A stretch of DNA of 64,000 nucleotides from Gillisella terrae (GCF_004801395.1 NZ_SSOA01000001.1:186001-250000); one strand, 5' to 3'; positions 27,947 through 37,842 are shown, counted from the first letter of the stretch. Numbers and translations: made by a program. The notes: generated by a model from the sequence alone, not told the origin.

Positions 27947-27976
27947 TCAGGGAAAGCGTTTTTCACGTTTCCCTGA
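27947..27976. terminator. Bidirectional terminator between der and glycosyltransferase gene
   Basis: 9-bp stem TCAGGGAAA / TTTCCCTGA with a 12-base loop that includes TTTTT, between the convergent stops at 27937 and 27983. Confidence 0.7.
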
Positions 27977-27982
27977 AAGGGC

Positions 27983-29050
27983 CTAGCTGCCCAAGGCTTG
28001 TCTCATCGCTTTTCGCCGCCGCAAGCGCAGGCGGCGTCTTCCTTGGGCTTTTGCTTCAATAACATTATCCAGAAACTGTCTGGTGGCGGCAGTCCACGAA
28101 TAGTTCTCTGCCAGCGCGCGAGCGGCAGTGCGCGATGCATCCAGCGATTTGACGCAGGCGAGTTTCAAGTCGTCATCCAGCGCACCTGCTTCGGGGTCGG
28201 ACAGAATATCGATAGGCCCGGTCACCGGATAGGCGGCGACGGGAACGCCAGAGGCCAGCGCCTCGAGAATGGTATTGCCAAATGTGTCGGTTTTCGACGG
28301 AAAAACAAAGACATCGGCCTGAGAATAGGCATAAGCGAGATCTTTGCCATGCTTGACGCCGGTAAACAGCACATCGGGATAGCGCGCAGCCAGCTCATTG
28401 CGGGCAGGGCCATCGCCGATCACCACCTTTGAGCCCGGCAGATCAAGATCGAGAAAAGCGGGCAGGTTTTTTTCCACCGCAATGCGTCCGACAGTCATGA
28501 AAATCGGGCGTTTGAGGCCAAATGGCTCATCTTCCAAAGGCTGAGGATGAAAGAGCTGGGTGTCGATGCCGCGACTCCAAAGCCGTAAATTACCAAGTTT
28601 TTTGGCTTCCAATTCCCGTTTCAGGCTCTCAGTTGCCACCATGCAGGCACCACCGGCGCGGTGAAACCAGCGCACATAGGCATAGAGCCAAGTCAAAGGA
28701 ATGGGCAGGCGGGCTGCGACATATTCGGGAAAGCGGGTATGATAGCTGGTGGAAAAAGCCACCTGATTTTTAACGCACCAGCGCCGCGCCAAAAGGCCAA
28801 GCGGGCCTTCTGTGGCAATGTGAATAAGGTCCGGCTTGCTGTCTCGAATGGCTTTGGCGATGCTGGCAGGCCCGGTGAGGGACAGTCTTATTTCGGGATA
28901 GGTGGGCATGGGCACGCTTTTAAAGGCGGCAGGCGTGATCATCGAGACACTCACGCCCATTTTCGCCAATTCCGCATTGGTGTTTTCAATGGAGCGCACC
29001 ACGCCATTGACCTGCGGATGCCAGGCATCTGTCACGATTGTCAGCCTCAT
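27983..29050 (-). CDS. GT4-family glycosyltransferase
   Basis: Glycosyltransferase of the GT4 (GT-B fold) type, 355 aa from ATG 29050 with GGGAG upstream. N-terminal acceptor part with DAWHPQVNGVVRS and SYHTRFPEY, C-terminal nucleotide-sugar part with VGRIAVEKNL, IGDGPARNEL and the E-x7-E motif in FPSKTDTFGNTILEALASG. The N-terminal sequence is like that of diacylglycerol or phosphatidylinositol glycosyltransferases; rhizobia and agrobacteria use such an enzyme to make glycolipids under phosphate limitation. That role is inferred. The C-terminus is strikingly basic (RRRLRLRRRK), which would favour membrane contact. Confidence 0.85.
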   Translation of the reverse strand: MRLTIVTDAWHPQVNGVVRSIENTNAELAKMGVSVSMITPAAFKSVPMPTYPEIRLSLTGPASIAKAIRDSKPDLIHIATEGPLGLLARRWCVKNQVAFSTSYHTRFPEYVAARLPIPLTWLYAYVRWFHRAGGACMVATESLKRELEAKKLGNLRLWSRGIDTQLFHPQPLEDEPFGLKRPIFMTVGRIAVEKNLPAFLDLDLPGSKVVIGDGPARNELAARYPDVLFTGVKHGKDLAYAYSQADVFVFPSKTDTFGNTILEALASGVPVAAYPVTGPIDILSDPEAGALDDDLKLACVKSLDASRTAARALAENYSWTAATRQFLDNVIEAKAQGRRRLRLRRRKAMRQALGS

Positions 29051-29296
29051 CGCGCGCTCCCTTGAGTTTGTCAGGAAAAAATGGAATCCGGCTTTTCCGA
29101 AAAGACAAACCAAAACAAAACAATGCAGAGTGGATTACGCAACGCGACTCATAGACGCGCCGCCACTGTCTATGCGCTTATGAGCCAGATTTGTAACAGG
29201 TGAATGAAACACACTTTTCTGTGACGGCCACTGGTTTTTACACCCTTGCCTCTATAGCTTTCCTTTTATGATCGATGTTCAAGACGGGAAAGACGC

Positions 29297-30961
29297 ATGA
29301 CAAAAAGCACGCAGGCCGCTCAAAAAGACACACACAAAAATGCTGACTGGTGGCGTGGTGCGGTGATTTATCAGGTCTATCCACGCTCGTTTCAAGACAG
29401 CAATGGCGATGGCATTGGCGATATCAAGGGCATCACCGAGCGCTTGCCTTACATTGCCTCGCTGGGGGTGGATGCCATCTGGCTTGCGCCGTTTTTTACC
29501 TCGCCCATGGCCGATATGGGCTATGATGTTTCTGACTATTGCGATGTTGATCCGATGTTTGGCACGTTGCGCGATTTTGATGACATGATGGCCAAAGCCC
29601 ATGAGCTTGGCCTTAAAGTGATTATTGATCAGGTCATTTCACACTCCTCCGATCAGCATCCATGGTTCAAGGAAAGCCGCACGAGCCGCGATAATGACAA
29701 GGCGGACTGGTATGTCTGGGCGGATGCCAAGCCCGATGGCACGGCACCCAACAATTGGATGTCGATTTTCGGCGGTCCCGGTTGGGAATGGGACGGCGTG
29801 CGCAAGCAATATTACATGCATAATTTTCTGGCGTCCCAACCGGATCTGAATTTTCACAATCCGCAGGTGCAGCAAGCGGCGCTGGATGCTGTGCGCTTCT
29901 GGCTGGAGCGTGGGGTGGATGGTTTTCGCCTCGATACGGTAAACTATTACTTCCATGATAAATTGCTGCGCGATAATCCGCCCCACACGGCTGACAGCAA
30001 TGAAGCAGGGCTGGATGCGCCCGATGTGAACCCCTATGGCATGCAAAAGCATCTCTATGACAAGACGCAGCCTGAAAATGTTGGCTTTCTGCATAAATTG
30101 CGGTCGCTGCTGGATGAATATGGCGGGCGCACCACAGTGGGCGAGGTGGGCGATGGCGCGCGTTCCTTGCAGACCGTTGCGGCCTACACCAACGGCGGCG
30201 ACAAGCTGCACATGTGCTACACGTTTGATCTTCTTGGGCCGGAGTTCAATGCTGCCCATATCCGCAACTGCGTGACATCGTTTCAATCGATGGTGCAGGA
30301 TGGCTGGGTTTGCTGGGCCTTTTCCAATCACGATGTGATCCGCCATGTTAGCCGGTTTGCGCCGACGGTGCAGGATCGAGTGGCGATTGCAAAACTGGCA
30401 ATCACGGTGCTGGCCTCCCTGCGTGGCTCGGTCTGCCTTTATCAAGGGGAAGAACTGGGCTTGACGGAAGCAGAACTTGCCTTTGAAGATCTGCGTGACC
30501 CTTATGGCATTCGCTTTTGGCCAGCCTTCAAAGGCCGTGATGGATGCCGCACGCCCATGGTGTGGGAGGGACACTCCGCCAACGCGGGATTTTCCGAAGG
30601 TAAGCCATGGCTGCCGGTGCCAGCTGCGCATCAGGCACGTGCGGTGGACATTCAAGATGGCGATGGAAGCTCGGTGCTTACACACTATCGGGCCGTTCTG
30701 GCATGGCGAAAGGCCCAGCCGGAAATGATCGATGGTGACATGTCCTTTATCGATCTCAACGAAGATGTGCTGGCATTTGTGCGCGAGAAAGACGGCAAGA
30801 GGCTGCTGTTTGTCATCAATATGACCATGGAGCCGAATCAGGTGACGTTACCTGCGGAATTTGTGCCCCAGGCGGTGCTGCCGCTTCCCGGCATGAATGC
30901 TACTTTCGCGTCAGGTGTGGTTCGGCTTGCTGCTCTGGATGGCTTTTGCGCCCGACTTTGA
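29297..30961 (+). CDS. aglA: Alpha-glucosidase, GH13
   Basis: Alpha-glucosidase of the GH13 oligo-1,6-glucosidase/AglA group, 554 aa, cytoplasmic (no signal peptide), splitting sucrose, maltose or trehalose-like sugars taken up by the cell. Motifs: WWRGAVIYQVYPRSFQDSNGDGIGD (residues 18-42), DQVISHSSDQHPWF, the nucleophile in GFRLDTVNYY, the acid in TTVGEVGDG, and the transition-state Asp in AFSNHDVIRH. The aglEFGAK transport genes that accompany aglA in Sinorhizobium are not here, so the symbol is by family only. Confidence 0.88.
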   Translation: MTKSTQAAQKDTHKNADWWRGAVIYQVYPRSFQDSNGDGIGDIKGITERLPYIASLGVDAIWLAPFFTSPMADMGYDVSDYCDVDPMFGTLRDFDDMMAKAHELGLKVIIDQVISHSSDQHPWFKESRTSRDNDKADWYVWADAKPDGTAPNNWMSIFGGPGWEWDGVRKQYYMHNFLASQPDLNFHNPQVQQAALDAVRFWLERGVDGFRLDTVNYYFHDKLLRDNPPHTADSNEAGLDAPDVNPYGMQKHLYDKTQPENVGFLHKLRSLLDEYGGRTTVGEVGDGARSLQTVAAYTNGGDKLHMCYTFDLLGPEFNAAHIRNCVTSFQSMVQDGWVCWAFSNHDVIRHVSRFAPTVQDRVAIAKLAITVLASLRGSVCLYQGEELGLTEAELAFEDLRDPYGIRFWPAFKGRDGCRTPMVWEGHSANAGFSEGKPWLPVPAAHQARAVDIQDGDGSSVLTHYRAVLAWRKAQPEMIDGDMSFIDLNEDVLAFVREKDGKRLLFVINMTMEPNQVTLPAEFVPQAVLPLPGMNATFASGVVRLAALDGFCARL

Positions 30962-31087
30962 TGTGCGATTGTGGACAAGTTTTCAAATCCGTGTGAGCCT
31001 TGCCATGTGGGGGTGATCGCGCAATGCGCGGTCACATTTTCGCCATCTGCTGCGGCACAAGTCGGCGCATAATTTTGAGGGAGATGT

Positions 31088-32920
31088 GTGCCTATGGTGG
31101 GCGTTGAACCGTGTAGAGCTGGCGAACTGGAACTCGAATTTTTCGGTACCATTCGTCCTCATCAGACGGTGCGCCCATTTTCGCTGCACAATCATTGGCG
31201 CACTGTTGCGGTCCTGGTGCTTTTGGCAGCGGTGCCTGCCGGTGTGCTGGTGAAATTCATGGATGGCAATTTTGTAAAAGCGCCTGTGCGGCCCGCGGTG
31301 GTTTTGCTTGCCAAACGCCATCGTCAGGTTGCGCGCAAACAGCCGCGGTTGCGCGTGCCGGTTGGGGCCATAAAAACCGCCAAAATGAACATGATTGAGG
31401 CCCGCATGGATGGGTCTCTGGCCAATAACACCTATTTTTCGACCTCTATTGACCTGTCCGATGCCTCGCCTGCCGAATCCCAGGATGATCAAGGCGCTGT
31501 TGCCTCGCTTGCCGCCTATGGCAATCAGAATGCGACCAAGCCTGATCCGTTTAACCTGATCTTGCACCATGAAAAAGAACCGGGCGAAAGAGGAGAGGGT
31601 GAAGAGGGAGAGGGGCATGCGTTGCTGCACCCCGGACCACGTCTTGTCAGCCAGCCTGTGCGTGGTGTGCCCATCAATGTCAGCGTTGCCACGGAAAGCC
31701 CGGCACCTTCGGTGCGGCGGCTGGTGGCCATGCCCGCCAAGCCACAGGATTTGAGCGATATCGGCGGCACATTGAACGTTTCCGATGACGAGTGGGCGGC
31801 CCTTGGCGAAAAACTGGGTATTCAAAGTCTACAGCCGGGTGAACGTCTGGAGATTATCTACAGCGAGGCCGATGAGGTGACCGGCGACTCTCATATCATT
31901 CTTGCCCGCTATGTCAGCAAAAGGGGCCATGAGGAGCTGGTTGCCCGGCAGCACAACGGGCAATGCGAAGAGATCCGGGATCGTGCGATTTATGAACGGC
32001 TCCTGGCAGAAGCTCTTGCCCATCATGACGATGAGGCCGTGGTGCAAGACACCGCCCTTTCTGTCAAGAAATCAGCTATTGCCGCTGCAAAATCACAATA
32101 CCCCTCTGTGATGGCCCATATGAAGCGCGAAAAAGTGCCCATGACGGTGGCGCTTCAGGTGGTGGAACTGCTCAAGCTCAATGATGTGCACGTGTCCGAC
32201 ACGGATGACGCCTTGTCAAAACTGCATGTGGTGTTTCGCAAGGTCGAGAGTGGCGAGGTTGAGCTAGTTTTCCTTGGCATCGATGAGGGCGGACACGAGC
32301 GACGCTTTTACCGCTATCCCGGTCGCCTGGGCCATGATGCAGAGTTTCTCGATGAAAGCGGCCGGTCCGTCTCGAAACCTCTGATTGCTAATCCCGTGCC
32401 CGGCAGCCGGAGAAACGATGGCTTTGGCTGGCGCATTCACCCGATTTTGCATCGGCCGGAGTTTCACAATGGCGTTGATTTTGATGCGCCCATGGGCTCG
32501 CCCATTGTGGCCGGTGGCGATGGTGTGGTGATCAAAATCTCCTCCGAGAAAGGCTATGGCAAATATGTGCGGGTGAAGCATGATTTCGGCTATACCACCA
32601 CATACGCCCATATTTCGGGTACAGCCAAAGGCCTGAAGGTGGGTGATCGCGTTTATCAGGGACAGGTCATCGCGTTTATTGGCTCCACCGGCCTGTCAAC
32701 GGGACCGCATCTTTACTACGAATTGCGCTTGGGCAATAAATATGCCGATCCAACCAAGACAAAAATTCAGGCAGGCACGGTGCTGACAGGCGATGCGCTG
32801 TCAGAATATCATCGTGAAGTTGTTCGCGTGAATGACATCGCCAAATTTGTCGTCGCCTCGGCCAAATCGGTTGCCGATGCGGTGGGTGATGGCATTGAAA
32901 AAGTCGTGCAGCCCCATTGA
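31088..32920 (+). CDS. M23 family peptidoglycan endopeptidase-like protein
   Basis: Membrane-anchored LytM/M23 protein, 610 aa, probably acting on peptidoglycan in the periplasm or regulating amidases. N-terminal cytoplasmic tail, one membrane helix (about 36-55, TVAVLVLLAAVPAGVLVKF), a long low-complexity linker including GERGEGEEGEGH, and a C-terminal M23 domain (about 440-560). The zinc ligands look complete: H in HNGVDFDAP (H-x3-D) and HLYYELRL (H-x-H replaced by a single His plus Tyr-Tyr). In classical LytM the second motif is H-x-H; here it reads GPHLYYEL, where the first His is followed by L-Y. ATG 31094 is also possible as start; GAGGGAG is close to both. Confidence 0.88.
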   Translation: MPMVGVEPCRAGELELEFFGTIRPHQTVRPFSLHNHWRTVAVLVLLAAVPAGVLVKFMDGNFVKAPVRPAVVLLAKRHRQVARKQPRLRVPVGAIKTAKMNMIEARMDGSLANNTYFSTSIDLSDASPAESQDDQGAVASLAAYGNQNATKPDPFNLILHHEKEPGERGEGEEGEGHALLHPGPRLVSQPVRGVPINVSVATESPAPSVRRLVAMPAKPQDLSDIGGTLNVSDDEWAALGEKLGIQSLQPGERLEIIYSEADEVTGDSHIILARYVSKRGHEELVARQHNGQCEEIRDRAIYERLLAEALAHHDDEAVVQDTALSVKKSAIAAAKSQYPSVMAHMKREKVPMTVALQVVELLKLNDVHVSDTDDALSKLHVVFRKVESGEVELVFLGIDEGGHERRFYRYPGRLGHDAEFLDESGRSVSKPLIANPVPGSRRNDGFGWRIHPILHRPEFHNGVDFDAPMGSPIVAGGDGVVIKISSEKGYGKYVRVKHDFGYTTTYAHISGTAKGLKVGDRVYQGQVIAFIGSTGLSTGPHLYYELRLGNKYADPTKTKIQAGTVLTGDALSEYHREVVRVNDIAKFVVASAKSVADAVGDGIEKVVQPH

Positions 32921-32984
32921 GGCGAAGCTCTCAGTTTTGTTTGCGCATCGAATTTATCTGAAAACCCACTTTTCAGCCGATGCT

Positions 32985-33779
32985 TTAAATGCCTTCATCC
33001 GGGATGTTTAAAAGCCGCCCGCAGGCTTTGCAATGTACAGCATCCGTGTCATGGCGGTTCAGGCCGCAATCCGGGCAGGAATAGGTGACCTTGAAGGGCC
33101 GCACCACTGCCTGCGCCAGCCGCACAAACAGCGAAATTCCGATAATCATCGCCACGACAGAGGTCAGCTTGCCCAAAGGACCGGGCAGGGTGATGTCGCC
33201 AAAGCCTGTGGTGGTGACGGTCGCGACCGTGAAATACAGCGCATCGACAAAACCTTCGATGCCGGGCAGATGGTTGAAAAAGAACGTATAGACAAAGCCA
33301 GTCAGCATGAACAAAAAGACAAGCAGATTGATGGCCGCTTTGACGATATCCACCTTGTCCATCAGATGCAGGCGTTTCAACATCAAGGTAAAAATAGGTC
33401 TTTGCACCACGGCCCAGATGCGCATCACCCGCAAAAACGCGAAATTGAACAGCAAATCTGGAAACAGCAACGTTCCGAGTACAAAGATGTCGATCCAGGT
33501 CATGGGCCGCAGAATCCAGCGCCGTGTGCTGGATGAGGCCGAGAGCTGGGCAATCAGCTCCAGCGCCATCCAGGCGGCGATGCCATAGTCCATCACCAGA
33601 TAGCTTGGCCTATCCCGCAGGTAAGGCCCAGCCAGAAAAAACAGGATGATGACGAGATCAATCACCATCAAGGCATATTGAAAGCGGATGGCTGAGGTGC
33701 TGTGGCCGAAATAAAGGCGGTTGAGCGTCAGGCGGATCGGTTTGCTATTCTGCGGCAAGCGGGGCTCTCGTCTGGTCAC
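32985..33779 (-). CDS. Six-helix K+ channel with C-terminal zinc ribbon
   Basis: Ion channel of the voltage-gated-like superfamily, 264 aa. Helices S1-S6 are visible; S4 (about 120-140, LRVMRIWAVVQR) has few positive charges, so voltage sensing is doubtful. The pore has TVTTTGFGDIT, a K+-type filter, followed by S6 (GKLTSVVAMIIGISLFVRL). After S6 the chain ends in a zinc ribbon: CPDCG, eleven residues, CKACG (about 235-254). That cytoplasmic ribbon replaces the RCK/TrkA or cNMP domain usual in bacterial K+ channels. The GTG start at 33779 overlaps the end of the DUF2442 gene by 35 bp. The channel's trigger is not known. Confidence 0.85.
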   Translation of the reverse strand: MTRREPRLPQNSKPIRLTLNRLYFGHSTSAIRFQYALMVIDLVIILFFLAGPYLRDRPSYLVMDYGIAAWMALELIAQLSASSSTRRWILRPMTWIDIFVLGTLLFPDLLFNFAFLRVMRIWAVVQRPIFTLMLKRLHLMDKVDIVKAAINLLVFLFMLTGFVYTFFFNHLPGIEGFVDALYFTVATVTTTGFGDITLPGPLGKLTSVVAMIIGISLFVRLAQAVVRPFKVTYSCPDCGLNRHDTDAVHCKACGRLLNIPDEGI

Positions 33780-33993
33780 CGCGTCCGGCGATAAGGCCCG
33801 CCACAGAAATGTCTTCGTCCAAGTCTTCCCAGTGGATACCGTAGGGGCTTAACTCGAAATGGTTTCGTTGCTCGGGAGATGCAATCAATAATTTCGGGAA
33901 CCAAGCCAGTGGAATGCCCAAAATCCGACCGTCACTCAAAGACACCCACATGCTGTCTTCATCAAATTTGACATCAGTTGCCGAAATGGTCAC
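33745..33993 (-). CDS. DUF2442 protein
   Basis: Small protein of 82 aa matching the DUF2442 pattern: VKFDEDSMWVSLSDGRILGIPLAWFPKLL followed by HFELSPYGIHWEDLDEDISVAGLI (residues 8-70). Starts with GTG inside the last 20 bp of the DUF4160 gene and ends inside the K+ channel start. DUF4160-DUF2442 pairs are common on bacterial and plasmid DNA and are often considered toxin-antitoxin-like; the function is not established to my knowledge. Confidence 0.85.
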   Translation of the reverse strand: MTISATDVKFDEDSMWVSLSDGRILGIPLAWFPKLLIASPEQRNHFELSPYGIHWEDLDEDISVAGLIAGRGDQTRAPLAAE

Positions 33994-34219
33994 GCCAAGC
34001 CCTCTCGAAAGCTACGCGGTTGTCTATAACAATCTTGATAATAGCATGTAATTCCCTGCTGTTGAACCCGAAGCTGTCAGCCAATCCAATTGTCGGCTCC
34101 AGCCAAATTTTTGCTTCACCCTTGCTGCTGCGCACGTGCACGTGGATGGGCTCACGGGGATTGCCTTCATTGGAATAGAAAAAGAATTTGTATGGGCCGT
34201 GGCGTAGCAGGAGGGGCAT
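33974..34219 (-). CDS. DUF4160 protein
   Basis: 81-aa protein of the DUF4160 family: HGPYKFFFYSNEGNPREPIHVHVRSSKGEAKIWLEP, with a His-rich HVHV motif typical of the family. It is immediately upstream of the DUF2442 gene with a 20-bp overlap, so translation is coupled. The upstream gene ade ends at 34297. Confidence 0.85.
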   Translation of the reverse strand: MPLLLRHGPYKFFFYSNEGNPREPIHVHVRSSKGEAKIWLEPTIGLADSFGFNSRELHAIIKIVIDNRVAFERAWRDHFGN

Positions 34220-34296
34220 TCTATTTCTTCTGCGTCAACATATGGCCCACCTATAGCTCTCGAATGGGTGCCTATACTAATCTGCGCTTATTAAAT

Positions 34297-35991
34297 TCAC
34301 CCGATCAGCATAAATTTATCCACATCCACCATGCCCTTATCTGAAATCTTCAAGTGTGGAATGACGGGCAGGGGAAGGAAGGCCACTTGCAGGAAGGGTT
34401 CTTGCAAGGTGGTGCCGAGGGCATAGGCGGCTTTGCGCAAATCATGCAGAGTGTCACGCACGCTTTCAAATGGCTCAAGGCTCATCAGGCCCGCAACCGG
34501 CAGCGGAATCTCGCCGGTCACCTTGCCGTCTTCCACCACCACAAAGCCGCCCTTGATTTCAGAGAGGCGGTTGGCGGCCAGCGCCATATCGTCTTCCGAG
34601 ACGCCGACGACGCAAATGTTGTGGCTGTCATGGCCGACGGTAGAAGCAATGGCTCCTTTTTTCAGACCAAAGCCCTGTACAAAGCCATTGGCATGATTGC
34701 CATTTTTGCCATGCCGCTCAATGACGGCGACCTTGATGATGTCGCGGTCGAGATCAAGGCTGGTCTGATTGCCCGAAGAGGGCAATCGATAGCGGCGATG
34801 TTCGGTGATGATTTTACCGGGCAGAACGCCCATCACCGGCACTTCGCCTTCGCTGACCGGCACGGCAAAATCGGCGGCTTTGATGGTACGGGCCTTGACG
34901 CTATCGAGGCCGACAGGGCCAACTGTTTTTCGGGCGGCAAACAGGGCGTCGGTGACAAGGCGACCAGCGGCAAACACGCTCGACGCTTTGCAATTTTCCA
35001 GACTGTCCACCACCACCAGATCGGCGCGGTAGCCGGGAGCGACAAGGCCACGATCGCGCAGGCCAAAAGCACGGGCTGCCGAAATGGAGGCGGCGCGATA
35101 GATGGCCAGCGGCTCAACACCATGGGCAATCGCGGTGCGGATCATATAATCAAGATGGCCTTCCTCGGCGATGTCGAGCGGATTACGGTCATCGGTGCAA
35201 AGGGCGAGGTGAGGAGAGAGACGCTCGGTGATGATTGACATCAAGGCATGCAAATCCTTGGAGACCGAGCCTTCGCGCACCAGAATATGCATGCCCTTGC
35301 GAATTTTCTCCATCGCCTCTTCTGCTGTGGTGCACTCGTGCTCAGTGCGGATACCAGCCGCGAGATAGCCGTTGAGATCATTGCCGCGCAAAAGCGGGGC
35401 GTGGCCATCAATATGCCCGCCCTGAAAGGCTTCCAGCTTGGCCATGCAGATCGGGTCTTTATGGATCACGCCCGGAAAATTCATGAATTCTGCAAGGCCG
35501 ATCACCTTGGGATGATCACGAAATGGCAAGAGCCGCTCAATGGGCAAATCAGCGCCGGAGGTTTCCAGATGGGTGGCGGGTACGCAGGACGAGAGCTGCA
35601 CGCGGATATCCATGATGGTTTCCTGAGCGGAATCCAGAAAAAACTGGATCCCTTCGGTGCCCAGCACATTGGCGATTTCATGCGGATCGCAAATGACGGT
35701 GGTGACACCATAGGGCAGCACGCAGCGGTCAAACTCATGGGGCGTCACCAGTGAGCTTTCAATATGCAAATGCGTATCGATAAAGCCCGGCACGACAATT
35801 TTACCGGAAATATCAATCTCTTCGCGGCCCTGATAGTCGCCGCAAGTGCCCACAATTGTGTCACCGCAGATGGCAATGTCGCTGGCAATCAGCTCTCCGG
35901 TGACCAGATCAAAGAAGCGTCCGCCCTTCAGCACAATATCAGCAGGTTCGCGGCCAACGCCTTGATCGATGCGGCTTTCCAATGTGCTCAT
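34297..35991 (-). CDS. ade: Adenine deaminase
   Basis: Amidohydrolase converting adenine to hypoxanthine with release of ammonia, 564 aa, metal dependent. Metal motif [39 protein letters not shown] and [10 protein letters not shown] with the catalytic Asp are all present; the C-terminal Ade-type domain includes [13 protein letters not shown]. Its product enters the xanthine dehydrogenase route encoded 17 kb away, on the same strand. No regulatory element is seen apart from a short intergenic gap to the next gene. Confidence 0.96.
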   Translation of the reverse strand: MSTLESRIDQGVGREPADIVLKGGRFFDLVTGELIASDIAICGDTIVGTCGDYQGREEIDISGKIVVPGFIDTHLHIESSLVTPHEFDRCVLPYGVTTVICDPHEIANVLGTEGIQFFLDSAQETIMDIRVQLSSCVPATHLETSGADLPIERLLPFRDHPKVIGLAEFMNFPGVIHKDPICMAKLEAFQGGHIDGHAPLLRGNDLNGYLAAGIRTEHECTTAEEAMEKIRKGMHILVREGSVSKDLHALMSIITERLSPHLALCTDDRNPLDIAEEGHLDYMIRTAIAHGVEPLAIYRAASISAARAFGLRDRGLVAPGYRADLVVVDSLENCKASSVFAAGRLVTDALFAARKTVGPVGLDSVKARTIKAADFAVPVSEGEVPVMGVLPGKIITEHRRYRLPSSGNQTSLDLDRDIIKVAVIERHGKNGNHANGFVQGFGLKKGAIASTVGHDSHNICVVGVSEDDMALAANRLSEIKGGFVVVEDGKVTGEIPLPVAGLMSLEPFESVRDTLHDLRKAAYALGTTLQEPFLQVAFLPLPVIPHLKISDKGMVDVDKFMLIG

Positions 35992-36105
35992 GATGGTTGC
36001 TCCAGTTTAAAAATATTTTGATCTGGCCAGTTTCCGTCGACGGGAATTGGCGCAATGGCACGGGCCGTAAAGTCTATGGCGTCACAAGTCTATCTTGCGA
36101 TGCTT

Positions 36106-36981
36106 CTATTTCTGATTTTTCACCGTGACGGAAAATCCGTAGTCAGCCATTTTTCCGGCTGGCAGAAGTGCGGTATAGGGGCGATCCTTCAGCTCTGAGC
36201 CTTTGCCGTGCTGGGCGGCCATGCCGTGCCATGGTTCGATGCAAATGAAGGGTGCGCCGGGTTTTTGCCACAGCGCCAGATTGGGCAGGTTTTCAAAGGT
36301 AAAGTGTAAAGACGGCCCACCTTCCGCTTCATAGGTCAGGCCCGTGCCTGCGCCTTGCGGAAAAATCATGGCGTCTTCCACATATTGGCTGGCATCCAGT
36401 GTCAGGTGTCCGGCACGGAAAGGTGAGGGCTGTGTTGCCTGATCCAGCAGGCCGCCGCTGAGGCGCAGCAATTCAGGTTCTGCGCCATTGTCGAGCATAA
36501 TGTGATGGGCTTTGCCTTCTGCACCCGGAAAGGGCCAGAGAAAGGCCGGATGAAAGCCAATGCCGTAGGGCATGGCATCGTCACTGGTATTGGTGACGCG
36601 GGCCGTGACGCTCAGCGTGTTTTGCGCGAGTTGGTACGTGAGGGATAAAGAAAAATCAAAGGGATAGACGGATTTTGTCTCATCGTTTGAGGTCAGCGTA
36701 AAACAACAGCTTTGCGCACTTGCGGCCGTCAGCGCAAATTCTCTGCGTCTGGCAAGACCGTGTTGCGCCATTGGGTAGGGTTTGCCGTCAATCAGGACGG
36801 TGTCGTCTGGTGCTTTTCCAACGATTGGAAACAAAATAGGAGAGCGCCCGTTCCAAAAGGCGGCGTCGCCATTCCACAAAAAACAACGACCATCCTTGGT
36901 AGCAAGCGATTGCAATTCGGCACCCAATGATGAAATTTCGATGGTCAATTGCTCGTTTTCTAAGCGGGTGAGGCTTGGCAT
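36106..36981 (-). CDS. Aldose 1-epimerase family protein (LacX-like)
   Basis: 291-aa galactose-mutarotase-like protein: N-terminal RLENEQLTIEISSLGAELQSL, LFPIVGKAPD, MAQHGLARRREF, IGFHPAFLWPF with the active-site His, FICIEPWHGMA. It belongs to the LacX/YeaD side branch. The exact sugar is unknown. It is isolated: ade is 114 bp downstream and a repeat-rich region lies upstream. Confidence 0.88.
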   Translation of the reverse strand: MPSLTRLENEQLTIEISSLGAELQSLATKDGRCFLWNGDAAFWNGRSPILFPIVGKAPDDTVLIDGKPYPMAQHGLARRREFALTAASAQSCCFTLTSNDETKSVYPFDFSLSLTYQLAQNTLSVTARVTNTSDDAMPYGIGFHPAFLWPFPGAEGKAHHIMLDNGAEPELLRLSGGLLDQATQPSPFRAGHLTLDASQYVEDAMIFPQGAGTGLTYEAEGGPSLHFTFENLPNLALWQKPGAPFICIEPWHGMAAQHGKGSELKDRPYTALLPAGKMADYGFSVTVKNQK

Positions 36982-37016
36982 CGAATCTCCTTCACGTGCA
37001 TCTTGAGCGCATGTTA

Positions 37017-37064
37017 TTGCATAATTCTCTAAACCGGAATCGGTTTAAAGATAAAATTATGCAA
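37017..37064 (+). repeat. Family-1 repeat, copy 4 (diverged)
   Basis: TTGCATAATT and AATTATGCAA as outer arms with AAACCG-GAAT-CGGTTT as the inner stem. Diverged version of the same module; a degenerate tail with CATATATGG and GGCGCTGT follows to about 37130. Confidence 0.7.
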
Positions 37065-37226
37065 CAAAAATAAAGAGCTATAGCGAAGGCCTGTTCGTCA
37101 TATATGGGGCAAGGCGCTGTCGCGTATAATTGTGTAACCAGAATGCAAATTGAGAACGAAATTCTCAAGCCAGTTTACGGCGCAATCTTCTTTTTTGAAG
37201 TGGTGCTGTGTCTCTTTAGATTCGCT

Positions 37227-37266
37227 GCGTAATTCCTTAAATCGATTCCGATTTAAGGAATTACGC
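37227..37266. repeat. Family-1 palindromic repeat, copy 5
   Basis: Perfect palindrome with 18-base arms (GCGTAATTCCTTAAATCG and complement) around ATTC. Confidence 0.9.
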
Positions 37267-37737
37267 CGTAGGGTGGATTGAGTAAGGCTGGCGCAAGCAG
37301 GCCCTGATTGTATTACGCCATGATCACATAGGGTAATCGAAAGGCAGTTCGATTACCCCCCCATATCCTTGAGCCCGATCGGCTCCGCCAACATTGTGCT
37401 CAATGCAGGCTGCACTGCGCACAAGACAGTGCATCAAGGATGGATCTATGCATGACCATGATAGCAGGCCGTGAGCTCTAACAGGCTCTGGCCTGCTGGC
37501 ATGGACACTGTCCATGTCAAATTATGCGGCAGATATAAAGAGTTTCAGCGAATCTTTGGGTGCCATATTTGGCCAGAGGCGCTTTAAAGCGCGGCACGCA
37601 AAATCTGTAGGTTCGCATCGGGTTTTACTGCGCCTCTCACCATATATGGCGCACTAAGGCTGAAAGTAACACCTCTAGAGCAAATACGAAAAGACAACAA
37701 AGCGGATTTGACTGGGTTTAACCCCGTCTTCGGCTTT

Positions 37738-37842
37738 ACTGCATAATTCCTTAAATCGGAATCGATTTAAGGTGAAAATTATGCAGCAGCTTAAAAGTGT
37801 TACAGCGTCCTTTGTGCGCCATAAATGGCGCACGGCGCTGTA
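37738..37842 (+). repeat. Family-1 composite repeat, copy 6
   Basis: Module A (ACTGCATAATTCCTTAAATC, loop GAAT, return arm and AATTATGCAG), spacer with CTTAAAAGTGTTACAGC, then module C, a hairpin GTGCGCCAT/ATGGCGCAC within TACAGCG...GGCGCTGTA. Confidence 0.85.

Noticed and set aside
37324-37515. Short minus-strand frame in the repeat-rich region
   Set aside because: No ribosome site, no recognisable domain, surrounded by degenerate repeats.
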